Assembly (NCBI GenBank): GCA_016800925.1
Contig: JABCPU010000094.1
Coordinates: 124,001 to 188,000, forward strand
Direction of reading: 5' to 3'
DNA length: 64,000 nt
Source of the DNA: Suillus spraguei
Lineage: Eukaryota > Basidiomycota > Agaricomycetes > Boletales > Suillaceae
The translations under genes were made by a program, and so were the position numbers. A model generated the notes under the pieces. It was not told the DNA's origin and did no database searches. It was given only the letters and a program-made list of their open reading frames with translations. Below, in pieces: positions 1 to 10,719 of the stretch (position 1 is its first letter; each line of letters begins with the position of its first letter).

Positions 1-580
1 GGCCAGTTCTCGCACCTCACACTTTTTGGGCTGATTGCATTACCACTTGAAAATCCACAGGACACACATAATTTTACATAGCACATGGTGTCAAACCATT
101 ACTTCCCCTTGGTATCACCAAGGCAACCTTTTTCATGCCTGATATCACCAAAATTCTTTGGACTTCGGAGTTACTTGCAGCATGAGCATATCAACTTGCA
201 AAATGAGATGAGGATCTTGTGCACATTCACAAATGAGTCATTTTGCCTCTGTTAAAGATTTTGAGCGTCATTTTTCAAACACTCTCAAAGACTGAAGCTT
301 CAAGCAGGGGGATCTCATACTGGTCCTTAACAAAAAGATTGAACCCTCATCAAATGCAAAGTACAAGCCCCATTATTTCAGCCCAATGGTCGTCATTTCA
401 CGAAGTGCGAATGGCACGTATCATCTTGCAGAGGTCAACAGCACTATGTCAAAGCTCAAATTTGCCACATTCTGGTTAATTCCTTACCATTCTCATTCAC
501 CAACGACTCTCAAAGTCATGCAGCTCATCGACGCAGACAGAGACTCAGTCACAGGAAGGATAGGATCAGCAGATGCATAG
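1..580 (+). pseudogene. Ty3/Gypsy polyprotein C-terminal remnant (integrase tail)
   Basis: The conceptual translation resembles the end of Agaricomycete Gypsy polyproteins: an upstream stretch with 'HGVKPLLPLGITKATFFM' followed, after a frame change, by 'KQGDLILVLNKKIEP' and 'KYKPHYFSPMVVISRS', the basic segment downstream of the integrase core. Three TGA stops in one frame (183, 204, 234) sit where the family usually has Arg, so they look like CGA to TGA changes. The element is cut by the window edge and is dead. Assignment rests on remembered family motifs, not on an alignment. Confidence 0.7.
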
Positions 581-599
581 ATTCATTCACAGATCAACT

Positions 600-1160
600 G
601 AGGATGGTTGATATCTGTAGTTGGGGGGAGGCGTAGTGATTACCAATCGCCTGCATCTGGAAACAGCCAAAGTAACACTTACCTTGACCACCATCAATGA
701 CCACCACCTCAGCTCAGTACCGTCATTGCTCGCCATCATCCCTTCACTGTTTATTGGCCCTTAGTCCATCTCTTGTCACCATCACCTCCTTAGTCATCTG
801 GAATCTGTCAAAAACAAGCAAAACTCTTGTTAATTCTGTCAAATACCATACCCCTTCATATTGCCACTCACTCGAGTTTTGTACTCTCTCCTTTCTCTCT
901 ACACTACCCTGTCAGGCTTGATGCCACGTCCTTCTGCAGCTGTCTCACCTCATTTTTGGGCCTTTCCATGCCTGAGGACCCTTAGTGTTTTGCAGTATAA
1001 AATAGCTGATGTACACTCATTTCTACAGGCAATCAGATCAGTCTCACAGTCCAGTGTTGTCTTGTATCATGCTTGTTATTATCAGTTGTCTTTGATCACA
1101 GAATTATAGCTCTCCTTATCGCATAACTATCACTTACAACTCATCTAACTATTCAGCACA
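600..1160 (+). repeat. Diverged LTR-like segment following the Gypsy remnant
   Basis: A G-rich, polypurine-like tract near 618-632 follows the pol remnant, as expected upstream of a 3' LTR. The segment then holds a TATA-like box (996-1005). The block around 880-1060 resembles 6560-6720 elsewhere in the window (shared order 'tgtcag-tgccac-cttt...cc-gagaaccctta...tataa'). Ends and target-site duplication could not be defined. Confidence 0.4.
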
Positions 1161-1187
1161 TTCTTACTTTAGCAGGTCCCACACCCT

Positions 1188-1924
1188 ATGAAACTCGCAG
1201 CTGGAGCCTTACTGGTTCTTACAATGCCCATCACTCTCCCTCACAGCAAATCAGCCCTGAAACAAAAGTTCAACAAAACCATCAGAAGCAAAGTGAACAC
1301 AATCATCCACAATTTCCCAAGATCAGAAAGATTCAAAGAAATAGACCCATCATTCCCCTCCAAACACTTCTTGAACCTAGCTGAAAGCCTTCCAAGATGC
1401 CATGCATCCCTACTAATCCAGCTGAGAACAGGACACATACCTCTGAACAAGCATCTCTTCTGCATAGCAAGAGCCCCATCCCCAACATGCCCATCCTGCC
1501 AAGAACACACAGAATCAGTACACCACTACCTCCTAGCATGTCCAATGTACACAAGACAAAGGAACACACTGAGAGCTGAAATAGGCCCCAAAGCCTGCCA
1601 AATGAAATACCTGCTAAACAATGTCAAATGCATAAAACCCTTGTTCAGATTCATAGCTCACACCTGCCACTTTATCACCACCTTTGGAGATGTAACCCCA
1701 CAAGAGGAAGAGACCAGCTATAGACAATGAGAAGGCTAGCCACTCATATAATTTCCCACGCCTGCAGAAGGCATCTATCATCCTCGCTCACGCCTGGACC
1801 AGTAACATAGCCACACACAAACATCATGCACATACAACTCTAGATAACAGTACATACGTAGTAGGTACTGTCCAACATAGGGCCCAGCCCCACGGGACAA
1901 TAAACAAGGATTTTTAAAAAAAAA
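1188..1924 (+). mobile_element. 5'-truncated non-LTR retrotransposon (LINE) 3' end, old copy
   Basis: An open frame at 1188-1730 matches the C-terminus of the LINE protein at 49406-50590: shared 'PSKHF', 'LLIQLRTGHIPLNKHL'-type and Cys/His motif C-x2-C-x7-H-x4-C ('CPSCQEHTESVHHYLLAC'). The RT and RNase H parts are missing, the usual result of incomplete target-primed reverse transcription. A 3' UTR ending in 'acaataaacaaggattttt' plus nine A residues (1916-1924) corresponds to the tail of the younger copy. No clear target-site duplication was found, and the sequence is well diverged from the two younger copies here. Confidence 0.8.
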
Positions 1925-3825
1925 CTACAAAGCTAAGTTTACTCATGTGTCCACGTCATAGCTATCAAAATATACTCAGTGTATTTAGAAATTAGAAGAT
2001 TCCAAAAACGAACTGTATACCACATCATGCTAAAGGATACTGTAATCATTACATGAGGAAAATCTGCATCCAATACTACCAGTCTACCAATGGCGAGAAG
2101 AAATAACGGACTGTACATTGACCCGGGTGGTAAGGAGAGCGAAGGTGGTGTTGTCCTCCACGACAGTGGTGGATAAAATACCATTGTCCGTGGATTCGTG
2201 CAGGTTAAGCACCAGTCGAGAGATGAGAGTAGCGGAAATGCTGAATGTAATATATAAGATCGGTCCGTTTTAGCGCACCAATCACTCACATGCCGGTAAA
2301 TGTGGCGAGACTGCCTCTAATGACAACCTCGGTAATGGTCAGGAAATAGCCAACCAAATATTGCGGGTTTGTATGCTCACTGAACTAGACTGATTCAGAC
2401 TGTCAGCGCTTTGACTCCATCAATATCCATTCATTAACTCACGAAGTACGTCAGGATGTTCGGTATACCGATCAGCGTCATTGCTCTGAAGGCATGTGGA
2501 TCAGATTCACTCGAATCATAATCTCGCTAGAGCCTCACCCGAAATACATCGCACCTGCGTTAGGTTGATTCAGCATTTACAATACAAGCACAACAAGAAA
2601 GACTTGCCATCGTGAAATATGATATCAATAACATCACTCCCAGTAAACAGAGACAACCGCAGCAAGCCTCTAGTTTTGCAAATTCTGTCAACCGTGAGAA
2701 TGAAAATGAATAACTCAAAGGTAAAGAAGGCCATCCATGCCAGCCCAATGCCTGCAATCGGAGAAGGTCATGACATCAAGTTACATACAATCATGATTTG
2801 CAATTCACTGACGGGAGGCTCTGCCATGACTTTGAGCAGACACACAGAAAGGGGATGAGAACGACGTACACTGCTGCTGTATATGTTTCATAGCAGCCAA
2901 CTCCTGGGAGAATGGTTTCATTGCCTGAGAAATGACCATAGGCTCCCATCTAGAAAGGATCAATTGACACCCAGGACCAAACGTCTACGTGGATACATAC
3001 ACAAGATATCGCCGCAAGCATGAAGCCGATGATTATCATATAGGTAAGCACACGCTTGCTATAGTCATAGAGAGCATAAACGCGCGTTCCTAATACGACT
3101 CCATGGAAATATCAGTATGTGTACTTCTCACAATAAACCTGCAACTCACGGCAGACGATGATTATTTGCAAAATAAAGAGTAATTGTCTGTATAGCGTGT
3201 ATTTCACACAACTAAGTGTCTGTTGAGCAAAATAACAAATATACAAAAACCAGAAATGAGACCTCTGTTGAAATAAGTTCTGTGAGCCTGCTAATTGGGT
3301 ACATGCATAATGAAATTGTCGAACCTCGTCTGACATGGGCAGGAAAACGACACATAAAGCAATTACATTGCCGAGCAGAGCGACATAGCGATTGAGGAGA
3401 AATAATATCGCAGACAGTGCCTTCGGACGGCACCAAATAAAAGTGATTTCTTTTTGGAGGGTCATTATATAGTCGTATACCAGGATACCTAGAACATTTT
3501 GTCATCGCTCAATGTTCGGAGATCAAAGATAAAATATTGTAATACTGTTTGCCGCGACAACAGCATACAAGTGCATCCGCCTGGTAAATCGTGAGGATAG
3601 GACACACAGTACATCTATGCAAGCGTCACTCACAACTGCTCTGATCCAGTAAGATGTGACATCGACGAGGTGAATACAATGAGGAAAGGGAAAGGGTGTC
3701 AAAACACTCATCCTGCACAATCTTATAGGTAAAATTACATAGCGACGTGACGTAGCAATGTTACCTGCACCTGGTATAGGCATAAATCAGATGCTATGAT
3801 GTTTACAAGTTGAATTTGTCGCTGC
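1925..3825. repeat. Segmental duplication unit A (1.9 kb)
   Basis: Nearly the whole interval is repeated in direct orientation at 4202-6094 with scattered substitutions and small indels. The left boundary of homology is exactly the end of the LINE poly(A) (1924/1925), the right boundary is the shared 'gtcgctgc'. Each unit carries one DUF6533 gene on the minus strand. Confidence 0.9.
2084..3576 (-). CDS. DUF6533-type seven-TM protein, copy A
   Basis: The minus strand encodes, in several short exons, a polytopic membrane protein of the Agaricomycete DUF6533 family (no known biochemical function). Recognisable parts: the N-terminal signature 'LVYDYIMTLQKEITFIW' (near 3480-3420), the following 'LFLLNRYVALLGNVIAL', a mid helix 'GLAWMAFFTFELFIFIL'-type segment (about 2760-2640) and the C-terminal 'SRLVLNLHES' (about 2230-2200) ending at the stop 2084-2086. 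The first recognisable intron has donor gtatta in place of gtatgt in copy B, which may weaken splicing. The ATG at 3576 gives 'MHLYAVVAANS' joined to the DUF6533 motif, but an upstream exon is possible. Exon borders are approximate. Confidence 0.65.
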
Positions 3826-4201
3826 AGCCTCCTCCGATACATCACGCGACTTGCCGCCGGCATCTAAAAAAGGAAAATGACGGAGGAAACAGAATAAGTT
3901 ATAAGTGTACCAACAGACGTAGTTGTACCATTATACTACATCCACCTATGAACCAAGATTCCTCATGGATATGCTCAAAGTCAAAGTGCAAAAATATTCT
4001 CCCTCATGACAGTCCTTGTAAAACCTGTGAGAGGTGCTGAGAGTGAGTCAGTTAAAAATTCAAGGACTTACACGTTGGCCACTTGCGAAGGCTGCCAAGA
4101 ATCCACTCCTGTATTCAAAGCAAAACCGTCGATTAGTGAAAAATAAACCTGCTGAGCTGGCATAGGATAATAAGTTGGGACAGCTGCGGCATTGATGCCA
4201 G
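3826..4201. other. Spacer between duplicated units; exon-like relic
   Basis: No recognisable gene. On the minus strand an open stretch ending with a good donor (gtaagt, about 4072) reads '...FSLIDGFALNTGVDSW...' and could be an exon fragment of an unrecognised gene that was cut by the duplication. Nothing else was seen. Confidence 0.3.
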
Positions 4202-6094
4202 CTACAAAGCTAAGTGTACCTATGCGTCCGCGTCATAGCTATCAAAATATACTCAGTGTATTTAAGAATTAAACTATTCCAAAAGGGAACTGTATACCAC
4301 ATCGTGCTGAAGGATACTGTAATCGTCACATGAGGAGATTCTGTATCCAATACTACCAGTCTACCAATGGTGAGAAGAAATAGTGGACTGTACATTGACC
4401 CGGGAGGTAAGGAGAGCGAAGGTGGCGTTGTCCTCTACGACAGTGGTGGATAAAATACCATTGTCCGTGGATTCGTGCAGGTTAAGCACCAGTCGAGAGA
4501 TGAGAGTAGCGGACATGCTGGATGTAACATATAAGAGCGGTCTGTTTTAGCGCATCAATCACTCACATGCCGGTAAATGTGGCGAGACTGCCTCTAATGA
4601 CAACCTCGGTAATGGTCAGGAAATAGCCAACCAAATATTTTGTGTTTTTATGCTTACTGAACTGGACTGATTCAAACTGTCAGCGCTTTGACTCCACTAA
4701 TATCCATTCATTAACTCACGAAGTACGTCAGGATGTTCGGTATACCGATCAGTGTCATCGCTCTGAAGGCATGTGCGTCAGATTCACTCGAACCACGATC
4801 TCGCTAGAGCCTCACCCGAAATACATCACACCTGCGTTAGGTTGATTCAGCATTTACAATACAAGCACAACAAAAAGACTTGCCATCGTGAAATATGATA
4901 TCAATAATATTACTCCCAGTAAACGGAGACAACCGCAGTAAGCCTCTAGTTTTGCAAATTCTGTCAACCGTGAGAATGAAAATGAATAACTCAAAGGTAA
5001 ATAAGGCCATCCATGCCAGACCAATGCCTGCAATTGGAGAAGATCATGACATCAAGTTACATACAATCATGATTTGGAATTCACTGACGGGCGGCTCTGC
5101 CAAAATTTTGAGTAGACACACAGAACGGGAATGAGAACGACATACACTGCTGCTGTATATGTTTCATAGCAGCCAACTCCTGGGAGAATGGTTGCCTTAC
5201 CTGAGAAATGACTATATGCTCCCGCCTAGAAAGGATCAATTGACACCCAGGACCAAAGGTCTATGTGGATACATACACAAGCTAACGCCGCAAGTATGAA
5301 GCCGATGATTATCATACAGGTAATCACACGCTTGCTATAGTCGTAGAGGGCATAAACGCGCGTTCCTAGCACGACTCCATAGGAATATTAGTATGTGTAC
5401 TTCTTACAATAAACCCGCACTCACGGCAGATGATGATTGTTTGCAAAAGAAAGAGCAATTGTCTGTATAACGTGTATTTCACACAACTAAGTGTTTGTTG
5501 AGCAAATAACAAATATACAAGAACCAGAAATGAGACCTCTGTTGAAATAAGTTCTGTGAGCCTGCTAGTTTGGTACATGCATAATGAAATTGTCGAACCT
5601 CGTCTGATATGGGCAGGAAAGCGATACATAAAGAAATTACATTGCCGAGCAGAGCGACATAGCGATTGAGGAGAAATAATGTCGCAGACAATGCCTTCGG
5701 ACGGCGCCAAATAAAAGTGATTTCTTTTTGGAGGGTCACTATATGGTCGTATACCAAGATACCTAGAACATTTTGTCATCGCTCGATGCTCGGAGATCAA
5801 AGATAAAATATTGACATACTGTTTGCCGCGACAACAGCATACAAGTGCATCCGCCTGGTAAATCGTGAGGATCAGGACTCATAGTACATCTGTGCAGCGT
5901 CACTCACAACTGCTGTGATTCAGTAATATGCGACATCAACGAGGTGAATACAATGAAGAAAGGGTGTCAAAATACTCATCCTGCACAATCTTATAGGTGA
6001 AATTACATAGCGACGTGACGTAGCAGTGTCACCTGCACTTTGTATAAGCATAAATCAGATGCTATGATGTTTGCAAGCTGAAATTTGTCGCTGC
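4202..6094. repeat. Segmental duplication unit B (1.9 kb)
   Basis: Direct repeat of 1925-3825. Unit B lacks the LINE that abuts unit A on its left; here the homologous first bases ('ctacaaagctaag') are preceded by unrelated sequence, so it shows what the flank of unit A looks like without that element. Confidence 0.9.
4361..5850 (-). CDS. DUF6533-type seven-TM protein, copy B
   Basis: Same family and exon order as copy A. The intron just before the signature is clear: 'GCAAACA' / gtatgt...ttctag / 'GTATCTTGGTATACGAC', giving 'AANSILVYDHIVTLQKEI'. Downstream come 'LFLLNRYVALLGNVI', a helix 'GLAWMALFTFELFIFIL' (about 5040-4980), an exon ending 'TEVVIRGSLATFTGM' before donor gtgagt, and the last exon 'SATLISRLVLNLHES' to the stop at 4361-4363. 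Splice sites look better preserved than in copy A, so this may be the working copy. The N-terminus is uncertain. The membrane location is inferred from hydrophobic segments; the role is unknown. Confidence 0.7.
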
Positions 6095-6479
6095 TGTGCA
6101 CAGTGTCGGGATTGAAGTTCAAAGTCAGCGGCTATCAGTATGTTGTACATACGGGATAAGATTTGCCAACAACACCAACACCAGTATTAGCATATATCAA
6201 AAGAAGATGTTCAAGTTGTGAACCCCCGTGCCATCATGATTTCCTGCTAAAAAACGTACTACATAGATAATAATGATCTGGTCAACATGGCTGATTATAG
6301 TCAGCGCCATGGCAATTGGGGTTCCTTCCTGATCCCAAATGGCAAAGAAGGAACTGAATATGGCAACACGAGGACAAGTGACATGGCGGTACAAAAACAG
6401 TTTTCACATGTGGACCTATGTACAGGAGACTATAGGGAAATTCACATTATGTGCAAGGATTGTATGACCACGACTTCAA
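6095..6479. other. Intergenic; short minus-strand hydrophobic ORF only
   Basis: Follows the end of duplication unit B. A minus-strand open frame at 6197-6394 has a hydrophobic stretch but no recognised motif; it may be a relic of another membrane-protein gene. No other signal was seen. Confidence 0.3.
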
Positions 6480-6930
6480 ACCGAGAACGTTCAACACATG
6501 TTATGCAACTCTCGTTGTTCATAACGCCACTCATTCAATTTTCGTATCCTTTTTGTTCTCTCTCCATTCTATTTTACCTTGTCAGTTGCAATGCCACTTC
6601 CTTTTGCCTCCGTTTTCACATATGAATCGTTCGGTCTATCCATACCCGAGAACCCTTACCGTTTCGCAATATAAGAGTAGCTCATGTACTACAGTCCCTA
6701 TTCATAGGAGAAGGGAAACGAATTACATACTAGGTTCCCGCTCAAAAACACCCCAGAAAGTCCTTGAAACGTGTCATCCTGTTACTCGTCTCGAAACCCT
6801 ACTAGTATCCTAACTACGCTGATCTACTCGGAACTCCTTGTCGCTATCACTTTTACCCATCTCGTTCTGTTCACTTTCCCCTTCGAGCTCAGAGTCATGC
6901 CCAGCCTTATATATCTCTGGTATAGTCAGA
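6480..6930 (+). repeat. Diverged LTR-like segment
   Basis: The order of short blocks, pyrimidine-rich with 'cttgtcag...tgccacttcc', 'gagaaccctta', a TATA-like 'atataagagtagc' and downstream 'cagaaagtcc...', parallels 880-1060 and also 58320-58510. Read as scattered old copies of one LTR family; borders are not defined. Confidence 0.35.
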
Positions 6931-7928
6931 CCAAAGGGGTGAGCCCAGTCATACTCGCCACGTCTGAGTTACACCACGACTACAACGTTCGGAACTTCAG
7001 AGCAATCCCGGACCGAGTCAACCAGTCGTAGAGCGCCTTGATCGCCATGTAAACACAACCACGCAACTTACAAAATTAAGTCGGTAAAAGCTCGGAGTAA
7101 TAGTATGTGGGATTGAACTCTGGGGCCGAGACGCCCTTTCATTTTATCGAGCATTATGAAACAGCCGCCAGTTGCCCACTGTCACTCAGAGCTTAATTGG
7201 CTATCATAATAGGTCACCACAGACTCTGATGGGCTGGCACACCCTCCCTGCAAACAACTCGGCTCTACATGATTTTAAAGACCGTCGACATGACATCTCA
7301 ATCCTAGTAACATCCATTTCCAATCTTCGCCGCCCACCGGACTCGGCAAGAAAAAAAAATCAGACTGAAAGTTGAAGCGCAAAATCTCGGAACTGAGAGT
7401 GCCACTGGTATGAACAAGTCAAAAGATGTTTCGCATGGCGATGGCTCTCAACGAAACAAGGTTACTATGCCATAGAATTTACCGAGATTAGCATCTATCC
7501 TTTCTGCTATTTGGAACTGCTACATAGCTTCCATGTCACCAGGAATATCGAGAGAGATCACTGTCCTTAGTATACATGTATGGCGACAATATCCCTTGGT
7601 TCGCCATGGTGTAAAGCTTTTGAGTCGGCCCCTTTTCTGCACTTTCATGTACCGACTATCACATCACCTGATCATCTTTCTATCGCAGATCGTCGTATCA
7701 CTAGGTACCACAAACTGTGACAGAAGGTCCTCAACAGCATCGTTCATTGAGTCGGTCCTTCAAGCTTTTGAGCTCAAGTCACTATCACTTGATCATCCTT
7801 CCTGCAAGATTGTTTGAGAAGTCACTGAATAATCTTGCCAGAAGGATGATCAGCAACATATACGACCCCTGATTCCCTGCAGAACACAGGCTAGGCACAA
7901 TATAAAAAATCAAACCCACGCAACCACA
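6931..7928. other. Intergenic, no supported gene
   Basis: Short open frames only, none with recognisable motifs. A minus-strand stretch reading 'GEYDWAHPFGLTIPEIY' (about 6962-6910) looks exon-like but could not be joined to anything. Confidence 0.3.
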
Positions 7929-9354
7929 CTAAGCAACCTCCACAAAAGCCCTATAAAGCTTAAACGCCGTCTCAAACGACGAATACTTGACTTCTGTCCC
8001 TGCAGCAATGAATACCACTTGCCCCCTCCCCACTCCCAATCTCTTTGCTCCCTCCGCCCACACCACTGTCCCCTCACCCTCGACCACAATAGCAATACTG
8101 GGCCCTCTCAGCTTATGATGGCTCTCGACGCCTCCTTTCGCCACAATGACTTGCATCACTGCTAGTTCGTCAATGGGCGGGTTGTATAGAAGCGATCCGG
8201 ATGTGTGCGTGCTCCCGCGAGTGAACATTGTAGGTTGAATGAGAGTTTTACCTGAGGTCGGGTTGTATGCGATATTTGAGAGGAAGGTGGAGATGCCAAG
8301 GTGGGATGGGGGGAGAAAGCGAAAGGGATGGTATTGTCGGACGTTACCATGCATCCAAGTTCGATTATGTCTAGAAAAAGTTATTTGGCGCAGTTAGGAG
8401 GGAGAATCACACGTACCTCCTGTAACGTATGCGTGAGGCTCTCCGGTGGCAACGGACAAGGCGTGTCCAGGCTTAAAATCGAAATAGTTGAGTATGAAAG
8501 CGCAGAAAATGCCACTGTCGTTGGGGTACATCTCATGCAACTGCAAAACGAGCGATTTTACAATATTTTCTTCGTCTGATTCTTTTCCGGCTTGATACCT
8601 CTCTACGAGACGTTTGAGTTGCGCCGTAGCCTCTTCCTTATCTACCTGTGCATAGTACGAAAACAGGTCTTTGAGGGCTGCTTTGCATTCTGATTCGTTG
8701 AGTGAATGTGCCACTGATGTGAAGTGATCTTTGAGATCGGCTGGGAAGAGGGAGGCGAATTCTGGGACGAAGGAGAGGAATTCAGATACTTGGGATAGTG
8801 AGAGGAAACCACAGAGAGCGCTGAAATCTGAGAGAGCTAGGACCATTTTTGATTTATGATTCGAGTCTGCGCTTACTTAACATATGGCATTTCATAACAT
8901 GATGAGGCCTCACCTACGTGCTCCCTAGGATTTTCTGAATGTACTTTGTGTTCTGCAATGTGCTGGTTAGGATGGATCTGCACGGGCAGTGCCTTGTCGA
9001 GAGACAAGATTTTGAACAGAAATGGAACTTGTCCATCTTCCAAGCCAAACTGCTTGATGACGGATTCTCCAATGAGTTCTGGGTGGGCCACGAGATGCTC
9101 TGAGAGCAGCTGTCTGGTGGAATGGACTCGCATTGGCGCATTGTATTGAGTGCCCATCCACATCTATTGAATGTTAGACTGTGTGCAGATTATTCTTAAA
9201 GACCACGAACCTCTGCATAGTGTTTTGATTCGTCTATCTTAAAATCTGGTATGCCTGCGCCGTCAGCGAGCTGAGATACCAGTGAGCTGCTCCCTTTCTT
9301 CCCCCATGGATAGTTCTGCACTGCAGGAATAAGGCGAAACACGTGTTCAGTCAT
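7929..9354 (-). pseudogene. Mannose-6-phosphate isomerase type I, frameshifted and missing key residues
   Basis: Phosphomannose isomerase (EC 5.3.1.8) interconverts mannose-6-P and fructose-6-P and supplies GDP-mannose in the cytosol. Four exons are readable: 9354-9211, 9163-8914, 8866-8417, 8370-7929, with introns of ~46-48 bp. Family features: N-terminal 'NYPWGKKGSSS', 'YAEMWMGT', 'PELIGE', the Q-x-H pair in 'ALPVQIHPNQ', 'GEPHAYVTGD' and C-terminal 'LYRAFVEV'. Oddities: in the segment normally 'NHKPEMALAL' the Zn-ligand Glu is Lys ('NHKSKMVLAL'); the Arg expected after 'SDN' is replaced ('SDNTIPFAF'); and a one-base loss in the G6 run at 8308-8313 shifts the frame between 'IPFAFSP' and 'PSHLGIST'. 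Probably a decaying paralogue; a sequencing error could explain the frameshift but not the substitutions. Confidence 0.8.
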
Positions 9355-9612
9355 AATGATTGTTGAAGCGCGAAACAGGATAGTATGGCTGGTTATATAG
9401 CATGACTGGCACCAATGGCATCATTGCTGGGAGACGAGAGCCCAGACGAGCGAGGATGAGGTCATCATGACATGGCTATCACGTGCCACTAACATTCGGG
9501 ATTTTCCTGAACCTTAATTGTATGAACTGCATAACACCGGCGATTGCCGTCCACGGAAATCTACGCTACTATCGTCGACCTCAAGCCCAAGACATCGCCG
9601 ACGCCGACAACC

Positions 9613-10249
9613 ATGGTCAACATCCCCAAGTATGTTGCCAGTTCCATTCAGCTTTGGAATAACTAACGAATTGTTGCTGAAAAGGACTCGCCGGACTTGT
9701 GAGTAACCTCTATTCTTGTCATGTATTTGCAAAAGTTAATGACTGTGTAGACTGCAAGGGCAAGACGTGCAAGAAGCACACGTATGTTCATGGTTTGAAA
9801 TTATGGTATCAGGACCGCTGAGAACGCTATGCAGGCCCCACAAAGTGACGCAATACAAAAAGGGCAAAGATTCACTGTTTGCTCAAGGAAAGCGTCGTTA
9901 TGACCGCAAGCAATCAGGGTATGGTGGTCAGACTAAACCCGTCTTCCACAAGAAGGTGCGTTTTGTAGTATGAGAGCATGGGATTTTACTTATTTTGGTT
10001 TGGGGATGTAGGCAAAGACGACGAAGAAAGTCGTGCTGCGGTTGGAGTGCACGGTGTGCAAATACAAGATGCAGCTTTCGTTGAAGCGATGCAAACAGTA
10101 TGCTTCCATTCTATTCACAGCATGTACAGGCCTGACCTCTTCTGAAGCTTCGAGCTCGGTGGTGAGAAAAAGACAAAGGGTGCTGCGCTCCAATTCGTAC
10201 GTCACCTTTCTTCTCATTTAGCTCTTGGAGCTGATAATGACGGTAGTGA
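9613..10249 (+). CDS. RPL42: Ribosomal protein eL42 (L44/L36a), 60S subunit
   Basis: Seven exons are clear: 9613-9629, 9685-9698, 9751-9781, 9835-9955, 10012-10097, 10148-10196 and 10247-10249, with introns of about 50-56 bp. They add to 321 nt, i.e. 106 residues plus stop, the exact family length. It starts '[20 protein letters not shown]' and ends 'KTKGAALQF'. Zn ligands C12, C17, C74 and C77 are present. Residue 56 in 'GGQTKPVF' is Pro, the cycloheximide-sensitive form known from yeasts. The last exon is only the TGA codon, and two internal exons are 14 and 31 bp. Cytosolic ribosome E-site region protein; the reading frame is undamaged, in contrast to several neighbours. Confidence 0.95.
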
Positions 10250-10719
10250 GCGCCCTGGGTGTGGTTCCATATTTTGTTTTCCACTGCTATGTATCCTCAA
10301 GCACATTATGACATGACATGCATGCATATTCTTACGTGTGACTGCCAGCAGTGGCCTTCGACGAGTGATACGCCTTGCCTAATACCGACTAGCCTAATAA
10401 ACATCAAGTTCTTGTGCGAGCCTGAGTGTCACCGAGTGTGAAGATGATAAATATAACATCTTAGCAACCACAGCTAATAGCCGCCCATTTAAAAATGTTA
10501 GCGGGGGCACAGGCTTGAAAGGATGAAGCGATGAGCCAAAACAATTAGCGCCGCACTGGTTTTTTGAAATTGTTGTGATCAGTCACTGGCGGTAAATTCC
10601 ACGACGGCCTACTGTTTCTTGGTCAGTTCTTACATCGCGCAAGCCTGAAATCGTTGGGACCAGGGGGGTACTACCTATCAGTGCAAAGAGGAGTCATCTA
10701 AAGGAGAAGTGTCTTTTTC
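10250..10719. other. Intergenic between eL42 and the next gene
   Basis: 3' UTR of eL42 and the upstream region of the following gene. No ORF, repeat or clear core promoter element was recognised. Confidence 0.5.

Noticed and set aside
6197..6394. Minus-strand hydrophobic 65-codon ORF as a gene
   Set aside because: Too short, no splice-linked neighbours and no recognised motif.
8301..8579. Plus-strand ORF opposite the isomerase gene
   Set aside because: Shadow frame of coding sequence on the other strand.
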